Program-made: the position numbers and the translations under genes | DNA from: Stomorhina lunata | Taxonomy: Eukaryota > Arthropoda > Insecta > Diptera > Rhiniidae | Direction: 5' to 3' | Assembly: GCA_933228675.1 (NCBI GenBank) | Contig: OW121743.1 | Span: 91,797,998-91,861,997, forward strand | Length of the DNA stretch: 64,000 nt | Shown: positions 1-13,062 of the stretch, piece after piece | How positions within the stretch are numbered: the first letter of the stretch is position 1 | How the letters are laid out: each line of letters opens with the position of its first letter | Notes under the pieces: generated by a model | Seen by the model: the letters and a program-made list of their open reading frames with translations, nothing else | Told to the model about the DNA's origin: nothing | The model's database searches: none

Positions 1-1505
1 AAACTATCGATGTAAATTTTTAATAAAGAAAATTCTCGATGAAAATACTTTTTATAGACAATTTCATATGGAAATTTTATTTATAGAAAATTTTATATCG
101 AAATTTTTTTGACAGAGAATTTTTAATGAAAATTTTTTATATAGAAAACTTTCGATGTAGATTTTTTATATACAAAATTTTCGATATAAATTTCTTATAT
201 AGAAAATTTTCGATGTAAAATTTTTATATAAAAAATTTTCGATGTAAATTTTTTTTATAGAATATTTTTGAAGTAAATTTTTTATGTAGAAAAATGCTGA
301 TGTAACAACTTTATACAGAAAATTGTCTATGTTAATATTTCAAATAGAAAATTTTCGTGTTAATTTCTTATATAGAAAATTTTCGATGTAATGTTTTAAT
401 ACAGAAAATTTTCGATGCAAATTTTTAATATAGAAAATTTTCGATGTAAGTTTTTTATATAGAAGATTTTCGATGTAAATTTTTATATAGAAAAATTTTG
501 ATATAACTACTTTGTACAGAAAATTCTCGGTGTTAATATTTTATATAGAAAGTGTTCGATGTTAATTTCTTACATAGAAAATTTTCGATGTGAATTTTTA
601 ATAGAGAAAATTTTAGATGTAAATTTTTAATAAAGATGTACATTTTTTATATAGAAGATTTTCGATGTAAATTTTTAATATAGAAAATTTTCGGTGTAGA
701 GTTTTAATATAGAAAATTTTGGATGCAAATTTTTAATATAGAAAATTTTCAATGTAAGTTTTTTATATAGAAGATTTTCGTTGTAAATTTTTAATATAGA
801 AAATTTTCGATGTAAATTTTTAATATAGAAAATTTTCGATGTAAATTTTTTTATATAGAAGACTTTCGATGTAAATTTTTTATATAAAAGATTTTCGATG
901 TAAATTCTTTATACAGAAAATTTTCGATGTTAATCTTTTATATAGAAAATTTTCTATATTAATTTTTTATACAGAAAGTTTTCGATGTAAGTTTTGAATA
1001 TAGAAAATTTTCGATGTAAATTTTTAATATAGAAAATTTTGAATGTAAATTTTTTATATAAAAGATTTTCGATAATTATTTTTTATATAGAAAATTTTTG
1101 TTGGAACTACTTTATTGATAAAATTTTCGATGTTAATCTTTTATACAGAATTTTCGATGTAAATTTTTAATATAGAAAATTTTCGATGTAAATTTTTTAT
1201 ATAAAAAATTTTCGAAGTAAATTTTTAATATAGAAAATTTTCGATGTAAATTTTTTATATAGAAAATTTTCGAAGTAACTACTGTTTATAGATAATTTTA
1301 TATATAAATTTGTTTATAAAAAATTTTTGATGTACATTTTTTAAACAGAAAATTTTTGATGTTAACTTTTCACATAAAAAATTTTCGATGCAAATTTTTT
1401 ATACACAAAAATTTCTATGTAAATTTTCTTAATAGAAAATTTTCGATGTTTTGATTTTATATAAAAAATTTTTGATATAATTTTTTCATATAGAAAATTT
1501 TAAGA
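1..1505. repeat. AT-rich minisatellite A1, about 29-bp period
   Basis: Imperfect tandem units of the type TATAGAAAATTTTCGATG followed by TAAATTTTTTA. The TATAGA landmark recurs 29 bp apart in the cleanest part (for example 794 and 823), with many indels elsewhere. It runs off the left edge of the window and decays near 1505. No coding potential. Confidence 0.9.
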
Positions 1506-3311
1506 GAATCTAGTCCATAGATAGATGTAAGAGTGGTCAGAATTCGAAATTTAGGGCAAATCTGCACCTTCTACTCTGTATCCTCTGATTCATCATATCT
1601 CCCAGTGGATTAATCATACGAAATCAATCCCCATGTATGATTTAAACTTTACGCTGCCATCCAAAAATCATATTCATAAAAAAGCGCCTTAAAAACTTTA
1701 ATCTTGTCAAATAAATAAAATATAAACTAAAATATATAGATTAGCAATGTTAGCGCTCCTTTAAACAAGGCTTTAACCAATATTTGAACATTGTCAGGCC
1801 ACAATATTTGTGTCTTCTAAGCTCTAGAATATAGTAAAAACAAAAGTTGTTTTTAAAAAGTTATTTGAAAGAAAAAACATAAAGTAGGCGTTATCAATTA
1901 GCTTTATGAATTATTGATTATTTTTTCTGCAACTTAGAACCAAATTTATGCAGAAAATTTTGGCTTAAAACCCATAATTTTCTTTAATAAAAATTATAGT
2001 TTTAAAATATAAAAATCATAAAGAAGACGGATGATCTTAGGGTTTAAAACAAAAGCCAGTGATGGCAAGTGTCATTGATCTAGAAATATAGAAGAAGTGA
2101 TGCTTGCAGGAAGGAGACAATGGGGAATATTGTCTTTCCTTATTTATTAGTTTTTGGGAGTTAATATAAAAAGTTTGTGTAATACAGAAATCAAAGTATA
2201 TAAAAGATATATTTAAGATTGGTTTTAGAAGAAAATACTTGGCTTTTACCATTTTTCCCTTACTTTATTATTTAAGCTTTTTCTTTATTAAACCAAGAAC
2301 TCTCAAGATCGTGAAGTACATATCAATTCAATCCAATTAGTTAGTATTTACTTTTCTCTTGTCTTAAGTTAAATTGAATGTTTATAAACTTCTCATAACA
2401 TTTTAGTCTTAAACTTAAACTAACTCCCGGTTCAATCACAAAAATCATCAGAATGAAGAATATATGATCCAATTAGTGACTTTCATAAACAAAAATATGA
2501 CCCATGAAAACTTTATGACTTTATAAAGTTCCTATGAAAATCTTAAAAAGACACTACTACCACTTGATTTTATATTACTGCCGCTTTAGTTTCTGCTTCT
2601 GATCTGCTGCTGTTGGTTGGACTCTGCTTGACGGTTTCCTTTTGAGAAATAAAAATAAAATTAGTTCCTTCATTCATTCATTCGATCTTACTTAAAATGT
2701 CACATAAAGTTAAATGATAAATGAAGTTACATACAAATAAGTGATAACTTCTTTTTGAAACTTCGTAGACACGACTTGATGCTACTCTGGGATAGTATTT
2801 TTATTCCTTCTTCTTTAGTTGTATAAAATGTTTTTGTAGGACAGGTTTCTGTTATTTTAGAGATTGTTTTTGCATTTCAGCCAAATTGCTAGTAAGTGCA
2901 GTTTATAACAGCTAAAGATTTTTATCTTTGAAGCCCTCAAAAAAGTATGACTTAAATAAACCTAACTGTAGACGTTTGTTTAGGTTTTTCTTGCAATTTT
3001 TATGCTGAATGTTGTAGGCGTTATGGCTGATTTTATGGCCTAAAATTTTATTTGTTTTTTTAAACTAGCGCCAGACTAATTGAGCCACCTACTTATAACT
3101 ATTACAGCTAGTGTCAAGTACTTCACGAAAAATGTGTGAAAATATAATTTTTGTAGCCCAAAAAAATTTTGGATCTTAATTGAGGATTAGTTAGCAAAAT
3201 ATGTTTTAGTTAAGAGGGTGTTCTCGCCAGATTAACACAAATGTCTTAAAAAAACATAGAATCATGTTCGAAAATATTTCTCGAAAAATAAAACAGATAC
3301 AGCAGCAGAAT
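1506..3311. other. unique non-coding island
   Basis: Non-repetitive AT-rich sequence without a supportable gene. A slightly more GC-rich patch with CTG-type triplets lies at about 2575-2640. Short open frames here (for example 2037-2252) have no recognisable domain or codon pattern. It could hold scute-complex regulatory DNA, but no specific site is demonstrable. Confidence 0.5.
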
Positions 3312-4770
3312 GAAGGAAGCCCTTTCTATAGAAAAGTTGAGGATAGGAAGTCTTTTCTATAGAAAAGTTGACGACAGGAATACATTGCTATATAAAAGTT
3401 GACTATAGGAAGACTTCTCTATAGAAATGTTGACGATAGGAAGACATTTTAATAGAAAAGTTGACGACTGGAAGGCATTTCTATAGAAAAGTTGATGATA
3501 TGAAGACATTTGTATAGAAAAGTTTACAACATGAAGACATTTCTATAGAAAAGTTGATGATATGAAGACATTTATATAGAAAAGTTTACAACAGGAAGAC
3601 ATTTCTATAGAAAAGTTGACGATAGGAAGACATATCTATAGAAAAGTTTACAACAGGTTTGACGATGGGAAGACATATCTATAGAAAAGTAGTATAGAAA
3701 AGATGACGATAGGAAGACTTTTCTATAGAAAAGATGACGATAGGAAGACTTTTCTATAGAAAAGATGACGATAGGAAGACTTTTCTATAGAAAAGATCAC
3801 GATAGGAAGACTTTTCTATAGAAAAGATGACGATAGGAAGACTTTTCTATAGAAAAGATGACGATAGGAAGACTTTTCTATAGAAAAGATGACGATAGGA
3901 AGACTTTTCTATAGAAAAGATGACGATAAGAAGAGTTTTCTATAGAAAAGATGACGATAAGAAGAGTTTTCTATAGAAAAGATGACGATAGGAAGACTTT
4001 TCTATAGAAAATATGACGATAGGAAGGTTTTTCTATAGAAAAGTTGACGATAGGAAGACTTTTCTATAGAAAAGTTGACGATATTAAGACTTTTCTGTAG
4101 AAAAGTTGACGATAGGAAGACCTTTCTATTGACAGGATTAATTTTCTATAGAAAAGTTGACGATAGGGTGAATTTTCAATAGAAAAGTTGAAGATAGGAT
4201 TAATTTTTTATAGAAAAGTTTACGATAGGATGAATTTTCTATAGTAAAGTTGATGATTGGATGAATTTTCCATAGAAAAGTTGACGATAGAATGAATTTT
4301 CTATAGAAAGGTTGTCGATAGGATGAATTTTCTATAGAAAATTTGACGAAAGGATGAATTTTCTATAGAAAAGTTGACGATAGGATGAATTTTCTATAGA
4401 AAAGTTTACGATAGATTGAATTTTCTATAGAAAAGTTGACGATAGGAAGAATTTTCTATAGAAAAGTTGATGATAGGATGAACTTTCTATAGAAAAGTTG
4501 ACGATAGGAAGAATTTTCTATAGAAAAGTTGACGATAGGATATATTTTCAATAGAAAAGTTGACGATAGGATAAATTTTCTGTAGAAAAGTTGACGATAG
4601 GATAAATTTTCTATAGAAAAGTTGACGATAGGATAAATTTTCTATAGAAAAGTTGACGATATGATGAATTGTCTATAGAAAAGTTGACGATATGATGAAT
4701 TTTCTATAGAAAAGTTGACTATAGAATGAATTTTCTATAGAAAAGTTGACGATAGGAAGACTTTCCTATT
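3312..4770. repeat. AT-rich minisatellite A2, 31-bp period
   Basis: Tandem copies of a 31-bp unit, TTTCTATAGAAAAGATGACG plus ATAGGAAGACT; TATAG recurs at 3724 and 3755. Units at about 3700-4020 are nearly identical. A later subfamily (about 4130-4740) ends in GGATGAATT instead of GGAAGACTT. The palindrome TTTTCTATAGAAAA sits at the centre of each unit. Confidence 0.93.
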
Positions 4771-6829
4771 GAAAGAAAATGTAAAATTTTGCAAAATTTT
4801 CGTCTAACAAAAATAGAAAAATTTTGCAAAATTTTACGATTAAAAAAAAAAATTTATTTTTTTAGAAATGTGCCTTTTCCAAAAAATAGTACAATTTTGC
4901 AAAATTTTGTATAAAAATTATCATTTGAATTAAAAAAACCTACATTATCTCTTAAGATAAGTTATTTATGTTGTCTCAATTTCTTCTATCTTGTAAAAAT
5001 AGTTTTAAAAGAAACGAATATATAAATAGTTTGCTATCTAAATCTTTTTCTTTAAGCTTTTAATATGATGTAATTTATTTTATAAACTTCCTTTTTAATC
5101 TATATTTTAAATTCTATTATCAGTCAAGCAAATAATTCTTTTTCATTAAGACATTTATGTATGTTATAGTTTCCAATCAGTTTAAAAATCATTATTTTTA
5201 TAGCACGGGTATGGTCTGGTGCCCCTATGCTGTTTTGCATTGTCACAGCTTCTCTAACCATTTGTATACTGGTATTAAACTGTTGTTAATATCTTTTTCC
5301 ATTTACTTGCTTAAAAATTTTTAATCAATACAGTTTTGCAATTAAAAAAGAAAGAAGTCAATCAACCTTGCGCCAACTTTTATATGCTAGGCTTCATCAA
5401 GAAAAGTGAACGTATGGTAGGAGAACCTTCTTGTAATGGGAATTCGAAAATGATCCGGTTTTGAGTATTATCTAATTTCTTTATATTATTAATAATATCA
5501 TTTAAGTAGAATAATGAATTTCTGCTTGTATTATCATAATAATGAAAAAATAACAAATAGTTATCTATGTTATCTTAAAGTCTACTATAATAGCTGCCAG
5601 ACAGTCTTACAGTCTCAGTGACTTACAAAACTGAACTAGTTTCTTCTTATACAAATACGCAAAAAAGTATCATTGACGTCATTTACTTCCATTCTCAAAA
5701 TGTAATATTTATTTTAATATATTAAACTTAGAAGATATTATTCACTTACCACTTCATAAGGGCTATTCATGGTGTCTTGTAAAAGTGCAAAAGTAGAAAT
5801 ATTAAAACAGCTGATCTAAAAAGACACTTTGGTAAGAATACAAAGTATGTTATTTTTAACATTTTCATATAGTTACTATTTTTTCATGTTGATAACAAAC
5901 TTGTTTCTTCTACTAAAGTCGACTTTTGCATTAACAGCTGATCTATTGGAGAGTGCAATCAAACTTAATATTGTATTAGTGAAGTCAAATGTTCAAAATT
6001 TAGTTTTTTGCAATAGTTTCTTCACACTGGGACAGATTGTGATGTTGTGTTATGTAAAAGGAGACATACATACATAAGTTCTTTTATAAACATGTATTTT
6101 GCAACTAAAACTCATTACGTTAATTCCCCTTATATGTTAAAGCAAAAATGTAATTAAATACAAGCAATAATAAAAATATAGCATGTTGCTGGTGTTTTCA
6201 TAAACTAAAGTTATGAGTAATATGGAAATATATTTTCACTTGATTTCATAACTACATACGTATATGAAATCTTTGCGAACATGACTACAAATGATATCAA
6301 AGAAGACAAACGATGATACTCTTCATTTTAATGGTTTTACTGCGGTTTGAATCTGTTATTGCTGATTTAGAAGTTGGAAAGATATCAGTGCAATTTGGAA
6401 AATTTATACAAGTATTAGAGGAGTTCTTAGTCAAAAAACTTTATTTTTAATTTTGTTTTGCAAAAAAAAAAAAAAAAATTGCAAATTTAAATTGTTTGCA
6501 CTCCAACTCTGATGCCAAGCTAAACTGCAAACAACAAGTGTATTTTTCGAAAATACCTCTGGAGCTTAACACTTACTATGCAAGAATTTTGTGCAATATG
6601 ACAATTTCGATTTCTAGATCTTCGTTTTTTTGGTTGTTTATAATATTTAATTTAAAATCAACATAAGCATATGAAGATATAGAAACGAACAAAAATTCTA
6701 AAAAGCTCAACAAGGAAAATTACTTATGCAGATAGCAACGACTTTTAGATGCCCTGCATGAAGATTTGAAAAATTAAACAAAATGTAAGAAAATATCAAA
6801 TTTTTCCCAGACAAAATAAAATTCTCAAT
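4771..6829. other. unique non-coding island with paired CAGCTG boxes
   Basis: The first about 160 bases are AT repeats of the form GCAAAATTTT. The rest is unique AT-rich sequence with a poly-A run near 6465. No gene is recognised; the 82-codon frame at 5829-6077 is hydrophobic AT-rich noise. Two CAGCTG E-boxes in a shared 13-bp context are annotated separately. Confidence 0.5.
5806..5945. promoter_or_regulatory. pair of identical CAGCTG E-box contexts
   Basis: AACAGCTGATCTA occurs at 5806-5818 and again at 5933-5945, both in the same orientation. CAGCTG belongs to the class-A E-boxes bound by proneural bHLH/Daughterless dimers (the optimal site has a leading G). Placement about 18 kb downstream of scute is compatible with a scute-responsive enhancer, but this is inference. 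Confidence 0.25.
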
Positions 6830-8895
6830 ATTTTCTAATAAATTGACAATATTCTAAAAATTTCCTATAAATAGTAAATTTTCAAATAATTTCCTATTAT
6901 TAGTCAGTTTTCGAAAAATTTTCTATAAATAGTCCATTTTCGAAAAATTTCCTATTAATAGTCAATTTTCGAAAAATTTCCTATAAATAGTCAATTTTCG
7001 AAAAATTTCCTATAAATAGTCAATTTTCGAAAAATTTCCTATAAATAGTCAATTTTTGCAAAAATTTCCTATAAATAGTCAATTTTTGAAAAATTTCCTA
7101 TAAATAGTCAATTTTCGAAAAATTTCCTATAAATAGTCAATTTTCGAAAAATTTCCTATAAATAGTCAATTTTCGAAAAATTTCCTATAAATAGAAAATT
7201 TTCGAAAAATTTTCTATAAATAGTTTATTTTTTAAAAATTTCCCATAAATAGTCAATTTTCGAAAAATTTCCTATAAATAGTCAATTTTCGAAAAATTTC
7301 CTATAAATAGTCAATTTTTGAAAAAAATAGCCAATTTACGAAAAAATTCCTATGAATTGTCAATTTTTGAAAAATTTCCTATAAATAGTCAATTTTTGAA
7401 AAATTTCCTATAAATAGTCAATTTTTGAAAAATTTCCTATAAATAGTCAATTTTTGAAAAATTTCCTATAAATAGTCAATTTTTGAAAAATTTCCTATAA
7501 ATAGTCAATTTTTGAAAAATTTCCTATAAATAGTCAATTTTTGAAAAATTTCCTATAAATAGTCAATTTTTGAAAAATTTCCTATAAAAAGTCAATTTTC
7601 GAAAAATTTCCTATAAATAGTCAATTTTTGAAAAATTTCCTATAAATAGTCAATTTTTGAAAAATTTCCTATAAATAGTCAATTTTTGAAAAATTTCCTA
7701 TAAATAGTCAATTTTTGAAAAATTTCCTATAAATAGTCAATTTTTGAAAAATTTTCTATAAATAGTTTATTTTTTAAAAATTTCCCATAAATAGTCAATT
7801 TTCGAAAAATTTCCTATAAACAGTCAATTTTTGAAAAATTTCCTATAAATAGTCAATTTTTGAAAAATTTCCTATAAGTAGTCAATTTTCTAAAAATTTC
7901 CTATTAATAGTCAATTTTCGAAAAATTTCCTATAAATAGTCAATTTTCGAAAAATTTCCTATAAATAGTCAATTTTTGAAAAATTTCCTATAAATAGTCA
8001 ATTTTTGAAAAATTTCCTATAAATAGTTTATTTTTTAAAAATTTCCCACAAATAGTTAATTTTCGAAAAATTTCCTATAAATAGTCAATTTTCGAAAAAT
8101 TTCCTATAAATAGTCAATTTTTGAAAAAAATAGCCAATTTACGAAAAAATTCCTATGAATTGTCAATTTTTGAAAAATTTCCTATAAATAGTCAATTTTT
8201 GAAAAATTTCTTATAAATAGTCAATTTTTGAAAAATTTCCTATAAATAGTCAATTTTTGAAAAATTTCCTATAAATAGTCAATTTTTGAAAAATTTCCTA
8301 TAAATAGTCAATTTTTGAAAAATTTCCTATAAACAGTCAATTTTTGAAAAATTTCCTATAAATAGTCAATTTTTGAAAAATTTCCTATTAATAGTCAATT
8401 TTCGAAAAATTTCATATAAATAGTCAATTTTCTAAAAATTTCCTATTAATAGTCAATTTTCGAAAAATTTCCTATAAATAGTCAATTTTCGAAAAATTTC
8501 CTATAAATAGTAAATTTTCGAAAAATTTCCTTTAAATAGTCATTTCTCAAAAAATTTCCTAAAAATAGTCAATTTTCGAAAAATTTTCTTTAAATAGTCA
8601 ATTTTCGAAAAATTTCCTATAAATAGTTAATTTTCAAAAAATTTCCTATAAATATACAATTTTTGAAAAATTTCCTATAAATTGTCAATTTTTGTAAAAT
8701 TTCCTATAAATAGTCAATTTTTGAAAAATTTCCTATAAATAGTCAATTTTCGAAAAAAATTCCAATAAATAGTTAATTTTCGAAAAATTTCCTATAAATA
8801 GTCAATTTTTTTAATAATTTCCTTTAAATAGTAAATTTTTTAAAAATTTCTATAAAAAGTAAATTTTCGAAAAATTTCATATAAAAAGTTTAATT
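6830..8895. repeat. AT-rich minisatellite A3, 29-bp period
   Basis: About 70 copies of a 29-bp unit reading TTTCCTATAAATAGTCAATT plus TTCGAAAAA on the plus strand; ATAGTC recurs at 7501 and 7530. Many adjacent units are identical. Variant units show that a long block was duplicated with an offset of 803 bp (see findings). Confidence 0.95.
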
Positions 8896-10314
8896 TTTAC
8901 ATCATACCAACAAATGAACCATCGTAGACCTTTCACGTAGTAGCGTCCCTTGATAAAGAAAGAAGACGATACCTTTATACGACTGTTTAGTTAGTTGTTA
9001 CCTTGTTGTTGTTGTTGTTAGTGAACTGATTTTACCGCCGTTAATATGATGATGTCGGTCGTTCGTCTGTTGTAAAATAAAATCATTCGCTTGAGAATTC
9101 ACTGGCACAAAAACTTGCTATTTGCTGATGTGCTTTTGTTTTTTTGCTTTACTTTACAGAGGCTGTGACGATTACTTCTTGATGACGATAATGATGATGC
9201 CCTGATGACGATGTTGATATTGGTTGCATTGTTTTGGCTGTTGCAGCAAGTGGTAGTAGTCGAATATTAAGTAGTTGCTTGCTGCATGCCTCCTCTAAAT
9301 GATGAGCTGCCGCTTCAGTCCTGTGAATATTCGCATACGAAATTAAATATAATGTGCTCTGATCTTTATGTATAAAGTTACTTCGTTTTTTTGTTCATTC
9401 TTGGCTAAATGAATGAAGTGCTCCGGCCAAGTATGTGTGTCTACTAACTGACTTGTCTTGTCTTTGGTTGACGGAGTGTGTGACTGAGTGCGTGTGTTGG
9501 CATGCAAACAACATGCAAAACCACCACGCGACCACTGGGAGTAAAATCCAGTTTATGATTTTTTTTCCCTTAGTTCCATCATGGACTCGTACTTCATATT
9601 AATATTGCTTTGGCTCTGGTATCATCATCATCATATAAATATTGTTTATTTCTGTTGTTCATTTTCATCGTCGTCAGTTTTTAATTCTTGTTGCTGCTGC
9701 TGATGAGTTGATGTTGCTGGTTGTTGTTATTGTTGTCTGTTGCACATATTATTTTGTGTCGCTGTATGAATGTAAAAAAAATTTGTTTAAACACATTGTA
9801 ATTGTTATTTTTTCTCATAAAGTTCCTGACTTTCCTGGCTTTAAATATTCTGTTGTTTTTGTTTTGATCTTTATGTTAAGTTGAATTTTTGACCAGTTCA
9901 AGTTTAGTCGTCGTCGTCCGTATCTTCTTCGCATTTTATAGTTTGTAATTATTAATTTATTGATCGAATACTGTGTTTAGACATTTCCAGTTCATTTATT
10001 AACTTGGTCTCGTTGCTCAGTTTGAATTGAAAATTGTTACATGAAAAACTACATCATGTTAATGTCTACTTTGTTGTTATTAGAAATTGTTATTTAATAA
10101 AGAATTTTTAATAATATGCAAAAATATTATTGTTCATATTTTGTTCTTCTTGATTTGTAGTGGCACTTCAATAATCATAGATCTAGAGATTTAAAATCAT
10201 TGAAGTTGAATTGTACAAGTGAGTCAAGTTTAGACATATTTAATTGCTTCCTTTCGAGGTGTTTAATGGGAAATTTAAAGAAGTGCCAAAACCTATATTT
10301 GTGGATAATGAAAA
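8896..10314. other. unique island, candidate regulatory DNA
   Basis: This is one of the most complex and least AT-biased parts of the left half. It contains GTT/GAT triplet-rich patches, two ATGCAAA octamer-like sites and a CACGCGAC motif. There is no convincing protein: the 80-codon frame at 9642-9884 is poly-valine/leucine from TTG/GTT triplets. The contrast with the flanking satellites suggests retained function, perhaps a scute bristle enhancer, without direct proof. Confidence 0.4.
9502..9532. promoter_or_regulatory. octamer pair next to a Hairy/E(spl)-like site
   Basis: ATGCAAA occurs twice (9502-9508 and 9513-9519), followed by CACGCGAC at 9525-9532. The latter matches the core of the C-class site (GGCACGCGMC) through which Hairy represses achaete in Drosophila. 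Functional relevance is inferred from the motif and the neighbouring scute gene only. Confidence 0.25.
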
Positions 10315-13062
10315 GTATAGAAAAATTTACTATAAATACCCAATTTAAGAAAAATTTCCTATAAAAAATCAATTTTTAAAAAATTTCCTATAAATAGTCA
10401 CTTTTTGAAAAATGTTTTATAAATAGTCAATTTTTGAAAAATTTCCTATAAATAGTCACTTTTTGAAAAATGTTTTATAAATAGTCAATTTTTGAAAAAT
10501 TTCCTATAAATAGTCACTTTTTGAAAAATGTTTTATAAATAGTCAATTTTTGAAAAATTTCCTATAAATAGTCACTTTTTGAAAAATGTTTTATAAATAG
10601 TCAATTTTTGAAAACTTTCCTATGAACAGTCAATTTTCGAAAAATTTCCTATAAATAGTAAATTTTCCAAAAACTTCCTCTGAATAGTAAATAGTAAATT
10701 TTCGAAAAATTTCCTATAAATAGTCAATTTTCGAAAAATTTCCTATAAATCGTCAATTTTCGAAAAATTTCCTATAATTAGTCAATTTTCGAAAAATTTC
10801 CTATAAAAAGTAAATTTTCGAAAAATTTCCTATAATTAGTCAATTTTTGAAAAATTTCCTATAAATAGTCAATTTTTGAAAATTGTCCTATAAATAGTCA
10901 ATTTTTGAAAAATTTCCTATAAATAGTCAATTTTCGAAAAATTTCCTATAAATAGTCGATTTTTGAAAAATTTCCTATAAATAGTAAATTTTCGAAAAAT
11001 TTCCTATAAATAGTCAATTTTCGAAAAATTTCGTATAAATAGTCAATTTTGGAAATATTTCCTATAAATAGTCAATTTTCGAAAAATTTTCTATAAATAG
11101 TCAATTTTTCAAAAATTTCCTATAAATAGTCAATTTTTGAAAAATTTCCTATAAATAGTAAATTTTCGAAAAATTTCCTATAAATAGTCAATTTTCGAAA
11201 AATTTCCTTTAAATAGCAAAATTTTCGAAAAATTTCCTATAAATAGTCAATTTTCGAAAAAATCCTTTAAATAGTCAATTTTCGAAAAATATCCTATAAA
11301 TAGCAAAATTTTCTATAAATAGTCACTTTTTGAAAAATGTTTTATAAATAGTCAATTTTTGAAAAATTTCCTATGAACAGTCAATTTTTGAAAAATTTCC
11401 TATGAACAGTCAATTTTCGAAAAATTTCCTATAAATAGTAAATTTTCCAAAAACTTCCTCTGAATAGTAAATAGTAAATTTTCGAAAAATTTCCTATAAA
11501 TAGTCAATTTTCGAAAAATTTCCTATAAAAAGTAAATTTTCGAAAAATTTCCTATAATTAGTCAATTTTTGAAAAAGTTCCTATAAATAGTCAATTTTTG
11601 AAAAATGTCCTATAAATAATCAATTTTTGAAAAATTTCCTATAAATCGTCAATTTTCGAAAAATTTCCTATAATTAGTCAATTTTCGAAAAATTTCCTAT
11701 AAAAAGTAAATTTTCGAAAAATTTCCTATAATTAGTCAATTTTTGAAAAAGTTCCTATAAATAGTCAATTTTTGAAAAATGTCCTATAAATAATCAATTT
11801 TTGAAAAATTTCCTATAAATAGTCAATTTTCGAAAAATTTCCTATAAATAGTCGATTTTTGAAAAATTTCCTATAAATAGTAAATTTTCGAAAAATTTCC
11901 TATAAATAGTCAATTTTCGAAAAATTCAATTTTGGAAAAATTTCCTATAAATAGTCAATTTTGGAAAAATTTCCTATAAATAGTCAATTTTCGAAAAATT
12001 TTCTATAAATAGTCAATTTTTCAAAAATTTCCTATAAATAGTCAATTTTTGAAAAATTTCCTATAAATAGTAAATTTTCGAAAAATTTCCTATAAAAAGT
12101 AAATTTTCGAAAAATTTCCTATAATTAGTCAATTTTTGAAAAATTTCCTATAAATAGTCAATTTTTGAAAAATGTCCTATAAATAATCAATTTTTGAAAA
12201 ATTTCCTATAAATAGTCAATTTTCGAAAAATTTCCTATAAATAGTCGATTTTTGAAAAATTTCCTATAAATAGTAAATTTTCGAAAAATTTCCTATAAAT
12301 AGTCAATTTTCGAAAAATTTCGTATAAATAGTCAATTTTCGAAAAATTTCCTATAAATAGTCAATTTTCGAAAAATTTTCTATAAATAGTCAATTTTTCA
12401 AAAATTTCTTATAAATAGTCAATTTTTGAAAAATTTCCTATAAATAGTAAATTTTCGAAAAATTTCCTATAAATAGTAAATTTTCGAAAAATTTCCTATA
12501 AATAGTAAATTTTCGAAAAATTTCCTATAAATAGCAAAATTTTCGAAAAATTTCCTATAAATAGTCAATTTTCGAAAAATATCCTATAAATAGCAAAATT
12601 TTCTATAAATAGTCAATTTTCGAAAAATTTTCTATAAATAGTCAATTTTTGAAAAATTTCCTATAAATAGTCAATTTTTGAAAAATTTCCTATAAATATT
12701 CAATTTTTGAAGAATTTCCTATAAATAGTAAATTTTCGAAAAATTTCCTATAAATAGTAAATTTTCGAAAAATTTCCTATAAATAGTCAATTTTCGAAAA
12801 ATTTCCTATAAATATTCAATTTTCGAAAAATTTCCTATAAATATTCAATTTTTGAAAAATTTCCTATAAATAGTCAATTTTTGAAAAATTTCCTATAAAT
12901 ATTCAATTTTTGAAAAATTTCCTATAAATAGTCAATTTTTGAAAAATTTCCTATAAATAGTCAATTTTTGAAAAATTTCCTATAAATAGTCAATTTTTGA
13001 AAAATTTCTTATAAATAGTCAATTTTTGAAAAACTTTCTATAGATATTCAATTTTCGAAATT
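10315..13062. repeat. AT-rich minisatellite A4, 29-bp period
   Basis: Same 29-bp family and same orientation as the array at 6830-8895 (CCTATAAATAGTCAATTTT plus CGAAAAATTT). The first part (about 10390-10610) has alternating variants forming a 58-bp dimer repeated four times. Blocks carrying the rare variant CCTATGAACAGTCAA at about 10620 recur near 11401. Confidence 0.95.

Noticed and set aside
9186..9215. CTGATGA as a possible further hammerhead
   Set aside because: No helix II followed by GAAA and no closing helix I. The same holds for CTGATGA (either strand) at about 2445, 23531, 36329, 48118 and 63111.
6830..13062. Regular 29-bp repeats as a CRISPR array
   Set aside because: Eukaryotic minisatellite: units are contiguous with no unique spacers and no cas genes.
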